This document shows, piece by piece, positions 19,111-29,454 of a stretch of 64,000 nucleotides of DNA. Source of the stretch: an uncultured Clostridia bacterium. Lineage in GTDB: Bacteria > Bacillota > Clostridia > TANB77 > CAG-508. A program made the translations under genes and the position numbers. How positions within the stretch are numbered: the stretch's first letter is position 1; every line of letters begins with the position of its first letter. Below the pieces are notes generated by a model. The model saw only the letters and a list, made by a program, of their open reading frames with translations, searched no databases and had not been told where the DNA came from. The stretch is taken from positions 1 to 64,000 of the forward strand of contig CAKPKF010000003.1 of NCBI GenBank assembly GCA_934167175.1, read 5' to 3'.

Positions 19111-21723
19111 TTAATTCATTTTCTCTTTAATTTTTACTAATGTATTTAATGCATCTATTGGCGTTAACTCATTTAAATTGATTTTATCTATTTCATGTGC
19201 AATTTCTGCAAGCTTATAATTGTACATATCCAGTTGCCCTGCTGCTACTTTTTTATTTTCTTTTTCTATATTTTTATTGTTTAAAATACTTTTTCTTTCT
19301 AGTGTTTTCAATATAGAATTTGCATCTTTTACAACTTGTCTAGGAACTCCTGCAAGTTTTGCTACGTGTATTCCATAGCTTTCATCTGTTCCTCCTGGAA
19401 TTATTTTTCTTAAAAAGATGATATCTTCGCCTTTTTCTTTTACTGCTATAGAGTAATTTTTTATTCCTTCAACTTTTGCTTCCAATTCAGTTAATTCATG
19501 ATAATGTGTAGCAAATAGAGTTTTAGCTCCACATTTTTCTTTATCTGCTATATAACTTGCTACCGCCCATGCTATTGATAGTCCATCATATGTAGATGTT
19601 CCTCTTCCTATTTCATCTAGTATTACTAAACTGTTTTCGGTTGCTTCTTTTAATATATTGGCAACTTCCATCATTTCTACCATAAATGTACTTTGCCCCA
19701 TACTTAAGTCGTCTGATGCTCCAACTCTTGTAAATATCTTGTCTACTACTCCTATTCTAGCGTATGAAGCTGGAACAAAAGATCCTACTTGTGCCATCAA
19801 TGTTATAAGGGCAACTTGCCTCATATATGTAGATTTTCCAGCCATGTTCGGACCTGTTATTATAGATAATCTATCTTCATTTTTATTTAAGTATGTATCG
19901 TTTTGTACGAAATTACCTGCTGGTAACATTTTTTCTATGACAGGATGCCTACCTTCTTTTATGTCTATTTCTCCACTATTATCTACAATTGGTTCTACAT
20001 AATTTAAATCTTCTGCTACTCTTGCAAAAGATATTAAGACATCTAGTGTAGAAATTATTTCAGCAGATTTTTGTATTCTCTTTATTTCTTGGGAAATTTT
20101 TACTCTTATTTCTAAAAATGTTTTATATTCTAAATCAATAAGTTTCTCTTCTGCACCTAAAATCTGACTTTCTAATTTTTTTAATTCTTCTGTTATATAT
20201 CTTTCACAATTTGTTAATGTTTGTTTTCTAATAAATCTTTCTGGTACTAAACTTAAATATGATTTTGTTACTTCTATGAAATACCCAAAAACTTTATTGA
20301 ATCCTATTTTCAAGTTTTTAATGCCTGTTTTTTCTTTTTCTTCAGCCTCTAATTGAATTAACCACTGTTTTCCATCTGTAGTTGCTGTTTTAAGTTTATC
20401 TATTTCTTCATCATACCCTAGTTTTATTATTCCACCTTCTTTTACCGTAATTGGTGGTTCTTCTACTATTGCTTCATTTATTAATTTATATACATCTTGC
20501 AATTCATCTAATTCGTTATATAATTTATTTAATAACTTAGAATTAGCAGTTGCTAATATTTTCTTTATCTCTGGAAATTTTGATATTGAATTTTTTAGTG
20601 AAATCATATCTCTACCATTAGCTGCTCCATATGAAATTTTCCCAATTAATCTTTCTATGTCATATACTTTTTTTAGTAAATTTAATAGTTCTCCTTTTAA
20701 CATAACATTATCTTTAAGTTCTCTGACAGCTTCTAGTCTTTCATTTATTTCTATTACATCTATAAGTGGATCATTAAGCCATCTTCTTAAATGTCTTCCC
20801 CCCATAGATGTTGATGTTTTGTCTAATACCCATAATAATGTGCCTTTTTTAGATTTATCTCTCATTTTTTCTGTAATTTCTAAGTTTCTTCTAGCATTTA
20901 TGTCTAAAGACATATATTTAGTTGTATTATATATTCTTATTTTGTTTATATGATTTAATTTCATTTTTTGAGTTTGACTTAAGTATTCTAGCAAACCATT
21001 AATAGCTGAAATAGCTAATTTTTTCTTTTCTAAATTTTCTATTGGTATATCTTTTTCATTTAAAACTTCGTAATTTTCATTTACTTTTGATATATCTTCT
21101 GAAAAATATATATCTTCCATTTTAGAAACATATATATTAAATCTTTCTTTTATTTTTTCAATTTCTTGTGTTCCAGAAAACATTAATTCATTTACTATTA
21201 TTTCAGCTGGAGAATATCTAGCAATTTCATCTAACAATCTTGTAAAGTTATTTGTTTCTTTTATTTCTGTTGCATAAAAATCTCCTGTTGTAATATCACA
21301 CACAGATATTCCAAAATATATTCCTGTTTTATATATAGACATTATGTAATTGTTCTTTTTTTCTTCTAATAAATTAGAATCCACTAATGTTCCTGGTGTG
21401 ACTACTCTAACAACATCTCTTTTAACTATTCCCTTTGCTTGTTTTGGATCTTCTAATTGTTCACATATAGCTACTTTATAGCCTTTTGAAATAAGTCTTG
21501 CTATATATATATCTGCTGCATGAAATGGTACACCACACATTGGTGCTTTTTCTTCTTTACCACATTCTCTACCTGTTAATGTTATTTCTAGCTCGCGTGA
21601 TGCATTTATTGCATCTTCGAAAAACATTTCATAGAAGTCTCCTAATCTATAAAATAAAAAACAATCTTTATATTTTTCTTTCATTTCTAAATAGTGCTGC
21701 ATCATAGGTGAATATTCTGACAT
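19111..21723 (-). CDS. mutS: DNA mismatch repair protein MutS
   Basis: MutS recognises mismatches and bulges. It is 870 residues long. The N-terminal mismatch-binding motif FYEMF follows YRLGD near residue 25; the ATPase domain has Walker A GPNMAGKSTYMRQ at about 622 and ILDEIGRGTSTYDGLS, TLFATHYHELTELE behind it. The start ATG 21723 has AAAGGAGAC upstream. miaB lies 15 bases upstream in the same direction, as in many Clostridia, so they are probably cotranscribed; no mutL is found downstream in this window. Confidence 0.97.
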   Translation of the reverse strand: MSEYSPMMQHYLEMKEKYKDCFLFYRLGDFYEMFFEDAINASRELEITLTGRECGKEEKAPMCGVPFHAADIYIARLISKGYKVAICEQLEDPKQAKGIVKRDVVRVVTPGTLVDSNLLEEKKNNYIMSIYKTGIYFGISVCDITTGDFYATEIKETNNFTRLLDEIARYSPAEIIVNELMFSGTQEIEKIKERFNIYVSKMEDIYFSEDISKVNENYEVLNEKDIPIENLEKKKLAISAINGLLEYLSQTQKMKLNHINKIRIYNTTKYMSLDINARRNLEITEKMRDKSKKGTLLWVLDKTSTSMGGRHLRRWLNDPLIDVIEINERLEAVRELKDNVMLKGELLNLLKKVYDIERLIGKISYGAANGRDMISLKNSISKFPEIKKILATANSKLLNKLYNELDELQDVYKLINEAIVEEPPITVKEGGIIKLGYDEEIDKLKTATTDGKQWLIQLEAEEKEKTGIKNLKIGFNKVFGYFIEVTKSYLSLVPERFIRKQTLTNCERYITEELKKLESQILGAEEKLIDLEYKTFLEIRVKISQEIKRIQKSAEIISTLDVLISFARVAEDLNYVEPIVDNSGEIDIKEGRHPVIEKMLPAGNFVQNDTYLNKNEDRLSIITGPNMAGKSTYMRQVALITLMAQVGSFVPASYARIGVVDKIFTRVGASDDLSMGQSTFMVEMMEVANILKEATENSLVILDEIGRGTSTYDGLSIAWAVASYIADKEKCGAKTLFATHYHELTELEAKVEGIKNYSIAVKEKGEDIIFLRKIIPGGTDESYGIHVAKLAGVPRQVVKDANSILKTLERKSILNNKNIEKENKKVAAGQLDMYNYKLAEIAHEIDKINLNELTPIDALNTLVKIKEKMN

Positions 21724-21738
21724 ATATAAGTCTCCTTT

Positions 21739-23118
21739 TTATATTATTTTTCCTTTTAAATACCATTGATGTTCTGATAGTATCTCTACATCTATTATTG
21801 TATCAATAAGTTGTTTATCTCCTTCAAATACAATTACTTTATTAGTTTCATTTCTTCCTGTTAACATATTAGGGTTGTTTTTACTAGCACCTTCTACTAA
21901 GACTTTTTGTGTTGTTCCAATATATTTTTGGTTGTTTAACTGTATTTGATTTTCATATTGTGCTTTTAGTCTGTCAAATCTTTCATGTTTAATTTCTTCT
22001 GCTATTTGATTTTCCATCTTGTCCGCTGGAGTTCCTACACGTTTTGAATAAATAAACATATATACTTGTTCAAAGTTTACCTTTTTTACTACATCTAAAG
22101 TGTCTTCGAAATCTTTTTCAGTTTCCCCTGGGAAACCAACAATTATATCTGTTGAAAATAGAATATCAGGTATTTCCTTTTTCATTTTATCTACTAATTC
22201 CAAATACTTTTCTTTTGTATATCTTCTATTCATTGTTTTTAATACATTTGAACTTCCTGATTGTAATGGTAAATGTATTATTTTACATATCTTTTCGCAT
22301 TTTTTTATTGCTGATATAACATCATCAGTAAAATCTTTTGGGTGTGGCGAAATAAAACGTATTCTTTCAATTCCATCAATTTTATTTATTTCTGTTAATA
22401 ATTCTGCAAATGTGTTAATCCCATTTTCTCCACTTCCTTTATATGAATTAACATTTTGACCTAGTAATGTTATTTCTTTATACCCTTCTTCTGCAAGTGA
22501 TTTTACTTCTTTTAAGATGTCACTTGGTTTTCTACTTCTTTCTCTTCCTCTAACATATGGCACAATGCAATATGTACAAAAATTATTACATCCATTCATA
22601 ATTGTAACAGATGCTTTCACATTATTTTCTCTTTTTATTGGAAGTCCTTCATATATTTTTCCATCTATATCTAGTATATCTTCTATTTTTTCTTGTTTTA
22701 CTATAGAGTTATATAAATCTTCTGGGAATTTATGAAGTGTATGTGTTCCGAATATTATATCAACAAATGGATAACTCTTTTTTATTTTTTGAGTTATGTG
22801 CTTTTCTTGCATCATGCATCCACCTATTGCTATTATAGCTCCTCTATTTTCTTTTATTTTCTTGCATTCTCCAAGTTTCCCAAATAGTCTATCTTCTGCA
22901 TTTTCTCTAACACAACAAGTGTTAAATATAATTAAATCTGCATTTTTTATATCTTCCGTTTTAGTATACTTCATCTCTTCTAGCATACCACATATTTTTT
23001 CAGAATCGTTTTCATTTAATTGACATCCCATTGTCAATATTGCATATTTTTTATTTTCGCTAATTCCAACTACTTTATTTATATATTCTTTTTGCTCTAG
23101 AATCTCTTTATTTTCCAA
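21739..23118 (-). CDS. miaB: tRNA-2-methylthio-N6-dimethylallyladenosine synthase
   Basis: A radical-SAM methylthiotransferase that modifies A37 of tRNAs reading U-starting codons. It is 459 residues. The N-terminal MTTase domain has CQLNENDSEKICG and NTCCVRENAEDRLFG; the radical-SAM cluster CNNFCTYCIVPYVRGRERSR (split over about 175-195) is intact, and the C-terminal part is a TRAM-like domain (KVLVEGASKNNPNMLTGR). The NTCC and GCMMQ cysteines that bind the second iron-sulfur cluster are present. First gene of the miaB-mutS pair, with GGAGGG before the ATG. Confidence 0.96.
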   Translation of the reverse strand: MENKEILEQKEYINKVVGISENKKYAILTMGCQLNENDSEKICGMLEEMKYTKTEDIKNADLIIFNTCCVRENAEDRLFGKLGECKKIKENRGAIIAIGGCMMQEKHITQKIKKSYPFVDIIFGTHTLHKFPEDLYNSIVKQEKIEDILDIDGKIYEGLPIKRENNVKASVTIMNGCNNFCTYCIVPYVRGRERSRKPSDILKEVKSLAEEGYKEITLLGQNVNSYKGSGENGINTFAELLTEINKIDGIERIRFISPHPKDFTDDVISAIKKCEKICKIIHLPLQSGSSNVLKTMNRRYTKEKYLELVDKMKKEIPDILFSTDIIVGFPGETEKDFEDTLDVVKKVNFEQVYMFIYSKRVGTPADKMENQIAEEIKHERFDRLKAQYENQIQLNNQKYIGTTQKVLVEGASKNNPNMLTGRNETNKVIVFEGDKQLIDTIIDVEILSEHQWYLKGKII

Positions 23119-23373
23119 TTTATTCCCTCCAATTTCATAGGTAACATTTTATTACAAAATCATGTTTTTTGCAAGTCTTACTAGCTCCCCTTTTTTTCTT
23201 TTTTATGTATATCTATGTTTTTTTACTATTGCTTTTCACTTTTATATAAACTAACTATAAAATTAACTCATATATAGCACTTCTAGAGTTTCTTTTCTTC
23301 CATATCTAGCTTCTCCTTATATAATTACTTTTTTATTTATTAGCAGTAATTTTGACCTTGGCGCATACTTTGT

Positions 23374-23403
23374 TGTGAACATTTATATGAATAAATGTTC
23401 ACA
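23374..23403. repeat. perfect 13-bp inverted repeat, operator-like
   Basis: TGTGAACATTTAT and ATAAATGTTCACA are exact complements around ATGA. Neither strand has a T tract after it, so it does not look like a terminator. It sits alone in the 470-base gap between miaB and rpmE, where I see no gene. Confidence 0.6.
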
Positions 23404-23465
23404 TGTATGTTCGTTTATTTGTTTTTTATATATCCTCTTTCCCATTTTTTCATATGCAATAAAAA

Positions 23466-23508
23466 AACTCAAAATCATTAAACTTTTTTTATCTAATGAT
23501 TTTGAGTT
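23466..23508 (-). terminator. second terminator downstream of rpmE
   Basis: AACTCAAAATCATTA pairs with TAATGATTTTGAGTT, followed on the minus strand by TTTTTTT. Together with the hairpin at 23561 it makes a tandem terminator for the rpmE transcript. Confidence 0.8.
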
Positions 23509-23560
23509 CGTTAATTATTTATTATCTTTTTTACTATATAGTCTTTTATATCTAAAAAAT

Positions 23561-23586
23561 GCACATTAATTTTAAAATTAATGTGC
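23561..23586 (-). terminator. rpmE terminator
   Basis: GCACATTAATTTT and AAAATTAATGTGC are exact complements with no extra loop bases, followed on the minus strand by TTTTTTAG. Confidence 0.82.
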
Positions 23587-23592
23587 ACCTTC

Positions 23593-23793
23593 TTATCCAA
23601 TACCATATTTTTTCTTAAATTTATCTGCTCTACCACCTGTTGTATTTAGTTTTAGACTACCTGTCCAAAATGGATGGCATTTTGAGCAAACGTCTACTTT
23701 TATTTCTGGTTTTGTTGAATTTGTTTTAAATACATTTCCACAAGCACATGTTACTGTAGCTTCTTGATATTTTGGGTGTATTCCTTCTTTCAC
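23593..23793 (-). CDS. rpmE: 50S ribosomal protein L31
   Basis: A 66-residue ribosomal protein. It is the zinc-binding (C+) form: CACGN near residue 16 and CSKCHPFWTG near 37 supply the four cysteines expected of that form. The C-terminal GGRADKFKKKYG is the family tail. AGAGGTGAC precedes the start ATG. Tandem terminators follow, so it is mostly expressed alone. Confidence 0.95.
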   Translation of the reverse strand: MKEGIHPKYQEATVTCACGNVFKTNSTKPEIKVDVCSKCHPFWTGSLKLNTTGGRADKFKKKYGIG

Positions 23794-23879
23794 TATATGT
23801 CACCTCTTTCTTGTTTTTATATATATTTTTTCCATTTAATATATTAACATATGTTTACTAGTATTTCAAGTGTCTAATG

Positions 23880-24044
23880 TTATTTTTCTTTTATTTCATT
23901 TTTTTCTTGTTGTAATATATATGTTGCTGATTCTTTTAATTCGTCTATAAATGTGGTTCTTGTTACTAATTTTGTTACTATATTAAACAAACATGCTACT
24001 ATTAATATTATTAATCCTAGTTTTTTCCAAATCTTTGCTATCAT
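23880..24044 (-). CDS. 54-residue single-membrane-span protein
   Basis: A short open frame with a good ribosome binding site (AAAGGAGAA before ATG 24044). The N-terminus is MIAKIWKKLG, then a hydrophobic segment LIILIVACLFNIV, then a charged tail ending EKNEIKEK. It looks like a small membrane protein with a cytoplasmic or external helical tail. It lies between rpmE and the ThiF-type gene, all on the same strand. Family unknown. Confidence 0.55.
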   Translation of the reverse strand: MIAKIWKKLGLIILIVACLFNIVTKLVTRTTFIDELKESATYILQQEKNEIKEK

Positions 24045-24113
24045 AATAATTTCTCCTTTGACTTTTTATTGTCTATTAATTATTATACTACTTTTTTGTA
24101 GTTTGTCAATTAT

Positions 24114-24812
24114 CTAATTTTTAATAATATCTTTTACTACTTCACTTGCTATTATCATTCCCGCAACTGATGGAACAAAAGATACACTTCCTAACCTGCT
24201 TCCGCCCTCTTCTATGTGTAAATCTTTTACAACCTTTTCTGTTGAAAAAACTACTTTTAAATCATCTATTCCCTTTTTTCTTAGTTCTTTTCTGACTGTT
24301 TTGGCTAGAGGACATTGTGTTGTTTTATATATACTTGTTATTTCTAGTTTTGTTGGGTCTAGTCTATTTGCAGCTCCCATTGATGAAATTATTGAAATAT
24401 TCATTTTTTTTGCATTGACTATTAAATCTATTTTAGATGTTACTGAATCTATTGCATCTACTATATAATCATAATCCTTTTTTATTAGTTCTTCTGTGTT
24501 ATTGTTTGTATAAAATTCTTTATATATACTCACATCTATTTTTGGATTTATTGATACTACTCTTTTTTTCATTACTTCAACTTTATATTCTCCAATTGTT
24601 TCATGTGTTGCATGTATTTGTCTGTTTAAGTTTGTTACATCTATTTTATCGCTATCTATTAGCACCAGTGAACCTATTCCACATCTTGCTAATCCTTCTA
24701 CTACAAATGAACCTACTCCCCCTACTCCAAATACTGCAACTTTTGCTTTGGCTAACTTGTCTAATCCATCTTTTCCTAATAATATTTCTGTTCTTGAAAA
24801 CTGATTTTTCAT
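24114..24812 (-). CDS. tcdA: ThiF/E1-type protein, probable tRNA threonylcarbamoyladenosine dehydratase
   Basis: A 232-residue E1-like ATP-dependent enzyme. The Rossmann motif VFGVGGVGSFVVEGLARCG is near residue 27, NLNRQIHATHETIG near 63, and DYIVDAIDSVTSKI near 115. A short family of this size and motif set is TcdA (CsdL), which cyclises t6A in tRNA to ct6A. The catalytic-type cysteine region is CPLAKTVRKELRKKGI. It is followed 12 bases downstream on the opposite side by the phospholipase-like gene's stop/start arrangement, so the two probably form one unit. Confidence 0.85.
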   Translation of the reverse strand: MKNQFSRTEILLGKDGLDKLAKAKVAVFGVGGVGSFVVEGLARCGIGSLVLIDSDKIDVTNLNRQIHATHETIGEYKVEVMKKRVVSINPKIDVSIYKEFYTNNNTEELIKKDYDYIVDAIDSVTSKIDLIVNAKKMNISIISSMGAANRLDPTKLEITSIYKTTQCPLAKTVRKELRKKGIDDLKVVFSTEKVVKDLHIEEGGSRLGSVSFVPSVAGMIIASEVVKDIIKN

Positions 24813-24824
24813 TTTTCTCCTTTA

Positions 24825-25469
24825 CTACATTGCTTCATTAAAAAGGTTATTGTGAATATCTTCAATAAATTTTTCTGAATATTCTCTTATGAATTTATCT
24901 AATTCCTTTTCTTCAAAGCATCTTGTCTTTTCTGTATTTTTTATAACTGGAAATTTATTTATTCCATTGTTTATATCTTTTATTTTATTTGAATCTATTT
25001 CCTCTATTACGTTTCTAACATTGCTAGTATCATATGTATATTTTAATTTATATTTTTTTATAGTATCATATGATGTTATTTTATAATCTCTGTATATTCC
25101 TTTTGGACTATATATATCACTATGCTTAACTTCTTTCCCCGTTTTTTTGCTGATATATACTGATTCTCCATTATCTTTTTTTACCCTATGGTAATACTTT
25201 TCTATAAATGTATTATAGAAAAAATAATCTAGGTACAAGTGACTATAGCACCCCATTACAAATGGATCATTTAATTCATCCTTATATTTATATAAGAATT
25301 TTTTCCAATTTGCTTTTTCAGTTGTACTGCCAAAATGACTTTTTACTTTGTTTTCACCTACATAGCAAATATCTGGTGCAACTGACCCTAGCATCATAAG
25401 ATTTTCATCCATATTTAGTTTCTCATTAATTAATTTGGCAAATGCCATGTGAATTGGATAACTTGCCAT
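24825..25469 (-). CDS. zinc-dependent phospholipase C family protein
   Basis: A 214-residue protein that matches the N-terminal pattern of zinc-dependent phospholipase C-like proteins. Histidines and aspartates that could bind zinc are spread through it: PIHMAFA near 6, GSVAPDIC near 28, KSHFG near 43 and GCYSHLYLDYFFY near 75. No signal peptide is visible, so a cytoplasmic hydrolase is likely; the substrate is unknown. The ATG follows GGAGAG. It lies upstream of tcdA on the same strand with a 12-base gap. Confidence 0.78.
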   Translation of the reverse strand: MASYPIHMAFAKLINEKLNMDENLMMLGSVAPDICYVGENKVKSHFGSTTEKANWKKFLYKYKDELNDPFVMGCYSHLYLDYFFYNTFIEKYYHRVKKDNGESVYISKKTGKEVKHSDIYSPKGIYRDYKITSYDTIKKYKLKYTYDTSNVRNVIEEIDSNKIKDINNGINKFPVIKNTEKTRCFEEKELDKFIREYSEKFIEDIHNNLFNEAM

Positions 25470-25567
25470 TTTATTACACTCTCCTTTTCCATACTCTTCT
25501 ATTATACAACATTTTTCCAGTTTTTACAAGGTTTATATAATGTAATTTTGACTTTTTTGCAAAAAAA

Positions 25568-25606
25568 ATAAAAGGAAATTTAACTTTTATTTTTATTTCC
25601 TTTTAT
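25568..25606 (-). terminator. dpaB terminator
   Basis: ATAAAAGGAAAT pairs with ATTTCCTTTTAT; the minus strand then runs into seven T. Confidence 0.82.
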
Positions 25607-25619
25607 GTCTATTTTTAAA

Positions 25620-26199
25620 CTATAAAATCATTGGTTGTATTTGTTCATTATCTAGTGCATATTCTAAAGTTGGTATAATGTATTTAGGATTAAAAACTAA
25701 AGATCGCGGTTTGGTTATTGGGTTATCTTGTCTGTACGGAACAAAGTAATAGTTATTCCTATTTTGCAATTCGCCTATATTGCTACTATTTCCAGACAGT
25801 GCATCATTTGTAGATATTGCTATAACTAGGTTATTGTTATTTCTCAAATGTGATTTTATGGCCATTAATGCTGGTGTATCTGTTATTCCATGTGTAAGTT
25901 TTGCTATAGTATTTCCTGTTGCTGGAGCCACTATCATTATGTCTGTTAAATTTTTTGGACCTATTGGTTCCGCTTCTTGTATTGTATTTATTATTTTTTT
26001 CCCAGATATATTTTCTATTTGTTCTATAAAATCTTTGCTTTTGCCGAAATTTTGTATCTAAATTATATGCATTAAATGACATTACTGGTAATACTTCAGC
26101 TCCACTTTCTACAATTTTTTCTATTTGTTCTATAGTTTTTGAAAATGTGCAAAATGAACCTGTTAATACAAATCCTATTCTTTTCCCTTTTAAATTCAC
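25620..26199 (-). CDS. dpaB: dipicolinate synthase subunit B, needs +1 shift at CGG
   Basis: DpaB (SpoVFB) is the flavoprotein-like subunit that with DpaA makes the spore compound dipicolinic acid. It starts at GTG 26199 (GGGGAG upstream): MNLKGKRIGFVLTGSFCTF. The frame is intact to NLDTKF, where an in-frame CGG (26046-26044) diverts it. Skipping the C gives GKSKDFIEQIENISGKK and then TDIMIVAPATGNTIAKL and ITDTPALMAIKSHLR, ending at 25620, for about 192 residues. The conserved family stretch is D-T-K/R-F-G. dpaA is not adjacent. The gene marks the organism as a spore former. Confidence 0.92.
26044..26046 (-). other. in-frame CGG, +1 frameshift site in dpaB
   Basis: Zero frame reads AAA TTT CGG CAA AAG. 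Dropping the C (complement of 26046) gives TTT GGC AAA AGC AAA GAT, i.e. FGKSKD. Confidence 0.92.
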
Positions 26200-26273
26200 T
26201 CTTCTCCCCTCCCTATTGTCATTTATATTATTTTATGTTTTTGCTTGTTTACATTCTACATTTTTCATCAAAA

Positions 26274-26305
26274 AAAGATGAAATTATTTCTATAATCTCA
26301 TCTTT
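26274..26305 (-). terminator. terminator of the polysaccharide cluster
   Basis: AAAGATGAAATTAT pairs with ATAATCTCATCTTT with one mismatch, followed on the minus strand by TTTTTGATG. It lies just behind the last glycosyltransferase. Confidence 0.75.
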
Positions 26306-26310
26306 GCTAC

Positions 26311-27057
26311 CTATATTCTTTTTATGACTGCATTTTTTGCATAATTGAAAAAATAATAACTACTTTTTAATATAGAAAATTTTTCAAATTTTCTATACAA
26401 GTTCCAACGTTTTATACACCACTTAAATTTATTTGCTGTTAGACTGTTTTTTGTTCTTCTATAATACACCAATACTTTATCTATTCCATACGCAGTTATT
26501 CCGTTTTTTAAAAGATTCCACCACATTGCTACATCTTCGCTATCTATATCTGGCATATATAATAGCTTTTCTGGTATTTTGCTTGTATCTAACATAACAG
26601 ATATTGTTAATATCTTTATATTTTTTAATGCTTCTTTATATTCTAATTTTTCTTGTATATGTACTTGCTTTCCATTCCCTTTACCATGCTCATCTGCATA
26701 TTCAAAACTAGTATATGAAAATGCACATTGTTTTTGTTTCATAAATTCTAATTGCTTTTTTAATTTTTCTTTTTCCCACAAGTCATCTGCATCTTGGAAA
26801 CATAAATATTTTCCTTTTATATAAGATATTCCTATATTTCTTGCATTAGCTGGTCCAGAATTTTTAGATAATCTAATCAATTTTATCTTGTCACATACAT
26901 ATTTTTCTATAATACTAGCACTATTATCTTTTGAATTGTCATCTACTAAAATCAATTCCCAATTCGTATATGTTTGCTGTAGTATATTTTCAATAGTATC
27001 TTTTATAAAATTTTCTGCATTATACACAGGTATAACTATACTTATCAAATCATTCAT
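26311..27057 (-). CDS. family 2 glycosyltransferase
   Basis: A 248-residue GT-A enzyme that transfers a sugar from a nucleotide-sugar during cell-surface polysaccharide synthesis. It begins ISIVIPVYNAENFI, with VDDNSKDNS near residue 38, SGPANARNIG near 67 and the DXD-like QDADDLW near 92. No membrane anchor is evident. Its ATG lies inside the last codons of the O-antigen-ligase-like gene (8-base overlap), so the two are translationally coupled. Confidence 0.9.
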   Translation of the reverse strand: MNDLISIVIPVYNAENFIKDTIENILQQTYTNWELILVDDNSKDNSASIIEKYVCDKIKLIRLSKNSGPANARNIGISYIKGKYLCFQDADDLWEKEKLKKQLEFMKQKQCAFSYTSFEYADEHGKGNGKQVHIQEKLEYKEALKNIKILTISVMLDTSKIPEKLLYMPDIDSEDVAMWWNLLKNGITAYGIDKVLVYYRRTKNSLTANKFKWCIKRWNLYRKFEKFSILKSSYYFFNYAKNAVIKRI

Positions 27058-29438
27058 ATATTTCTTCCTTTATTCTTTTTGCTTTTTCTATATTTCTATC
27101 TAACTGTTCTTTATATTTCTTTATATTTTCTTCATTTAGTCTATTTTTATCTTTTTGTTCTAGCAATTCTATATTTTTATTATATTCATCTATAACTACA
27201 TTTGCAAACTTTTCTGCATATTTTTTTGTATCTGTGTTGTTTGACTGTACTAATCTGTCTGCTACTTCTATTATTTGATTGTTTCTTTCCATAGAGTTTT
27301 CAACTGAAACACTATAATTGTTTTTACCAATACTATAATATAATTTTTGCATAATATCCTTTGAGTTGTAATCTTCATATTTTATAAGAAGTTCTGCTAT
27401 TTTTCTTACATATTCTAAGTTTTCTTCTTTTTCTGTTTCTATCAAATTCCATAATACATCAATATTTTCTTTTTTTATACTTTCTATATACTGCTCTTTT
27501 GCTTTTTTGTTATACATGTTTATTTTACTTAGCTTATTAGTTTTTTCTAGTACAAAATCTGCTATATTAAATATTAATGATATTATGCATATGCAAATAA
27601 GTGTTATTGTTAATATTCCTTTGCTGTTTTTTTTCTCTTTAAGATCATTTGTTGCTAATATTCCAATTCCTACAAATATTATCATTAGATTATATAAAAA
27701 TGATAAATCAAAATCTATCATACTATGTAATAACATAATTGTAATACTGCTTAATATTGACAAATTATATATATTCTTTTTATTTCTTATTGTTTTTATC
27801 ATTAAAAAGGCTATGTATATAGCTATTCCTATAAATGCAACAAATGCTAAGATTCCACATTCTAAAAATATTTGTAATGGATAACAGTGTAATTCACATG
27901 AATAATATGAGTATGATTGTACTTCTAATTGTTTATATTTCCAACCACCACCGTCCTATTCCAAATAACCAATTGTCCTTAATTATTTTTAATGCATCTT
28001 TATAAAAAGTTGTTCTTTCCCATATGCTCTTACTTTTAAAATTCATGCTTTTTATTTTGGTAATTAAACTATTTGGTATGTATTTGTAATTTATAGGATA
28101 ATGCTCTCCGTTTATTTTTATTTCGTTTATTTTTAATCCATTTTGAATTATTTCATTTTTACTTTTAAAATATAATGCAAGCTCCATAGTTTCTGGTGAT
28201 GTTTGTATTGTTATTGTTTTATTTCCATTAAAAATTCCAAATTCTATACTAGTCTCTTTTATTTTATCATAATATTTGTTTTCTTCTTCTATTAATATTG
28301 TATAAATATCTCTATCTAATTTAGCATCTGCTTCTATATTAAATTCTAATTCATATGTTTCATTTGCTTTTATATTAGGAATTTTATATTTTACTTCTTT
28401 AATGTTTTCTTTGTTACTAAATATGTTTAACGGTTCTTCTATAGATAATGCAAATACAAAAATAATTATAAAAATGCAACCAAATACTATAGCTGTTATT
28501 TTACATGCCTTTTTGTCTAATTTTTCTATATTTTTATGCAATAACTTTTCTATATTTTTATATGACTTCTTTATTAACTTGATTAATACATATATTCCTA
28601 TATATGATAGTGCTGTTGTTAACCATACTATCATGTATTTTTTGCTAAGTACTAATTCTAAAAAGATTTTTGAATATATTATTGATGCTACACTTGATAA
28701 TACAAACAATAATAATGCCTTTATTTTTAGCTCTTTAGTATCTATATTTGCTATATATAATATGAAACCTAATACTACTAACATTAATGTAGCTCTTGAA
28801 TATGATAATATCAAACCACTCATTAATAGAAATGTAGCTACTCCATATATTGTTTTATTACTTTTTATGTATTTTCCTATTGCTAGAAATAGAGAAAATG
28901 CCATGCACACTGCAAATGAATTTGCATACCCAAATGTTGATAACATTCTGTTTTCGTTATCTATAACATCTACTACATTTAATTTTCTTAATGTTTGCAA
29001 ACTCCAGTTTGTTGACATCTTATCTATTCCTAATGTTAATACTATTACAGCTGACACTATAACTACATTTATAATGTATCCTACATATTTTTTATTACTA
29101 CTGCATAAATCTCTTACCATAAAGTATATTGGTATGACTGTTACATATTTAAATATGTTATATACCGTATCATTTAATGAAATATATGTTTTAAATATTA
29201 ATGGTATACATGTTGATGCTCCTAATAGCATGATAAATATTTCTAGCTTATTTTTTATTATATTCTTTTTTTTATATATTACTAATTCTGCAAATAAATA
29301 TATTATATATGTTACTAAAGTAATTATTGTAATTATTGTGCAATTGTATTTTATTGGTGAACCAACTAGAACTCCACTTAATAGTATTGCAATTGAAATC
29401 ATTGTAAATATTATATTTTCAAATATATTTTTTTTCAT
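27050..29438 (-). CDS. O-antigen ligase-like polytopic membrane protein, needs +1 shift at CGG
   Basis: A large membrane protein of about 795 residues with multiple hydrophobic segments in the N-terminal 330 residues (two blocks, roughly 8-140 and 155-330), an external soluble region, then WLFGIG. An in-frame CGG (27953-27951) follows GIG and leads to a stop after six codons. Skipping the C gives GGGWKYKQLEVQSYSY and CELHCYPLQIFLECGILAF, a further membrane region and a long charged helical tail ending at 27050. G-I-G-x-G-G-W is typical of the O-antigen ligase/Wzy fold. Start ATG 29438 is preferred because GGGAG is 5 bases upstream. Confidence 0.85.
27951..27953 (-). other. in-frame CGG, +1 frameshift site in the ligase-like gene
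   Basis: Zero frame reads ATA GGA CGG TGG TGG TTG GAA ATA TAA. Dropping the C (complement of 27953) gives GGA GGT GGT GGT TGG AAA TAT. Confidence 0.92.
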
Positions 29439-29454
29439 GTGTTCTCCCATTTTC

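Noticed and set aside
23370..23420. LexA box in the GAACATTT...AAATGTTC repeat
   Set aside because: The half sites are separated by far more than the four bases of the Gram-positive SOS box, so it does not match.
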